Source of the DNA: an uncultured Clostridia bacterium
GTDB taxonomy: Bacteria; Bacillota; Clostridia; Oscillospirales; Oscillospiraceae
Assembly (NCBI GenBank): GCA_937907715.1
Contig: CALERM010000208.1
Span: forward strand, 1-5,863
Length of the DNA: 5,863 bases
Direction of reading: 5' to 3'
Shown here: positions 4,909 through 5,863 of the stretch, one piece after another
Layout: each line of letters begins with the position of its first letter
Position numbering within the stretch: the first letter of the stretch is position 1
Notes under the pieces: generated by a model
The model's database searches: none
The model's input: the letters and a program-made list of their open reading frames with translations, nothing else
What the model was told of the DNA's origin: nothing
Position numbers and translations under genes: made by a program

Positions 4909-5863
4909 ATGGCATTGTTTGAGAGCTACGAAAGAAGAATCGACAAGATCAATGGCGTCCTCGCACAGTATGGCATCGGCTCGGTGGAAGAGTGCCGCGA
5001 GATGTGCAAGGCGAAGGGCTTTGATCCGTATGAAATCGTCAAGGGCATTCAGCCCATCTGCTTTGAAAATGCTTGCTGGGCTTACACGGTAGGCGCGGCA
5101 ATTGCAATGAAGAAGGGTGTCAAGACTGCTGCCGAGGCTGCTACCGCCATCGGCGAGGGTCTGCAGGCGTTCTGCATCGACGGCTCCGTCGCCGACGACC
5201 GCAAGGTCGGTCTCGGTCACGGCAACCTGGGCGCGATGCTGCTTTCCGAGGAGTCTCAGTGCTTCTGCTTCCTGGCAGGTCATGAGTCCTTCGCAGCCGC
5301 TGAAGGTGCGATCGGCATCGTCCGCAACGCCAACAAGGCTCGCAAGACTCCGCTGCGCGTCATTCTGAACGGTCTCGGCAAGGACGCGGCGCAGATCATC
5401 TCCCGCATCAACGGCTTCACCTATGTGCAGACCCAGTTCGACTACTACACCGGCGAGCTGAAGATCGTCCGCGAGATTCGCTACTCCGAAGGCGAGCGCG
5501 CCAACGTCCGCTGCTACGGCGCTGATGATGTCCGCGAGGGCGTTGCCATCATGCACAAGGAGGGCGTCGATGTCTCCATCACCGGCAACTCCACCAACCC
5601 CACCCGTTTCCAGCATCCGGTCGCAGGCACCTACAAAAAAGAGTGCGTCCAGCTGGGCAAGAAGTATTTCTCCGTCGCTTCCGGCGGCGGCACGGGTCGT
5701 ACGCTGCATCCGGACAACATGGCAGCAGGTCCCGCTTCCTACGGCATGACCGACACCATGGGTCGTATGCACTCTGATGCGCAGTTCGCTGGCTCGTCCT
5801 CCGTTCCCGCGCACGTCGAGATGATGGGCTTCCTCGGCATGGGCAACAACCCCATGGTCGGCG
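4909..5863 (+). CDS. GGGtGRT-family protein, function unknown (3' end cut off)
   Basis: 318 codons are visible before the window edge, and I expect only a short C-terminal piece to be missing. The protein carries the family's naming motif GGGTGRT at 259-265, followed by the strongly conserved-looking HPDNMAAGPASYGMTD stretch (267-282) and a Gly/Met-rich end with GMGNNPMVG. No signal peptide or membrane helix is evident, so it is probably cytoplasmic. Nine cysteines occur: Cys29/33, Cys51/56, Cys89, Cys118/120, Cys202 and Cys246, several closely paired, which could bind metal or an Fe-S cluster. The ribosome binding site AGGGAGG (4894-4900) lies 8 nt before the ATG, and the gap to the NifU-like gene is 18 nt, so they are surely co-transcribed. 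Lysine codons are 15 AAG to 2 AAA and nearly all arginines are CGC/CGT, a high-expression signature. I know of no established activity for this family. Confidence 0.93.
   Translation, partial: MALFESYERRIDKINGVLAQYGIGSVEECREMCKAKGFDPYEIVKGIQPICFENACWAYTVGAAIAMKKGVKTAAEAATAIGEGLQAFCIDGSVADDRKVGLGHGNLGAMLLSEESQCFCFLAGHESFAAAEGAIGIVRNANKARKTPLRVILNGLGKDAAQIISRINGFTYVQTQFDYYTGELKIVREIRYSEGERANVRCYGADDVREGVAIMHKEGVDVSITGNSTNPTRFQHPVAGTYKKECVQLGKKYFSVASGGGTGRTLHPDNMAAGPASYGMTDTMGRMHSDAQFAGSSSVPAHVEMMGFLGMGNNPMVG

Noticed and set aside
3934..5814. 626-codon open frame on the minus strand opposite the NifU-like and GGGtGRT genes
   Set aside because: It lies antisense to two clearly recognisable genes, has no family-like sequence, and runs through their promoter region. 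It is an artefact of strongly biased codon use in the sense genes.

Overview
This window looks like chromosomal DNA from a Gram-positive anaerobe of the class Clostridia, most plausibly an Oscillospiraceae/Ruminococcaceae-type gut bacterium. The reasons are the fairly high GC content, strong GGAGG-type ribosome binding sites, TTG starts, sigma-A-type promoters, and a NifU-like gene paired with a GGGtGRT-family gene, a pair I associate with Clostridia. This assignment is inference; there is no rRNA or other phylogenetic marker here.

Layout. Positions 1-51 are the 3' flank of the first gene. A SEDS-family peptidoglycan glycosyltransferase gene (rodA-like) occupies 52-1203 on the minus strand. 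A divergent promoter region (1204-1378) carries one extended -10 promoter for each direction and a perfect 10-bp inverted repeat. On the plus strand, tsaE (1379-1822) overlaps tsaB (1803-2516), and upp follows 14 nt later with its ribosome binding site on the tsaB stop codon. The roughly 320-base stretch 3179-3499 has no convincing gene. It holds a long imperfect hairpin, about 2.5 copies of a 60-bp direct repeat and a clear intrinsic terminator. A GNAT acetyltransferase gene (3500-4036) starts only about 19 nt after that terminator. The 4037-4197 gap contains a perfect 10-bp inverted repeat followed by a fully consensus promoter (TTGACA-17-TATAAT). That promoter drives an IscU/NifU-like protein (4198-4890) and, 18 nt later, a GGGtGRT-family protein (4909 to the window edge, incomplete).

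How the genes work together. RodA polymerises glycan strands for the cell wall. TsaE and TsaB belong to the machinery that makes t6A at position 37 of ANN-decoding tRNAs; their partners TsaC and TsaD are not in the window, and the usual rimI/tsaD continuation is replaced by upp (uracil salvage). The GNAT protein has no predictable substrate.

The least understood part is the last two genes. A scaffold-like protein with an atypical cysteine pattern is co-transcribed, from an apparently very strong promoter, with a cysteine-rich protein of a family named only for its sequence motif. No cysteine desulfurase lies nearby. This pair is the best candidate here for an undescribed system.
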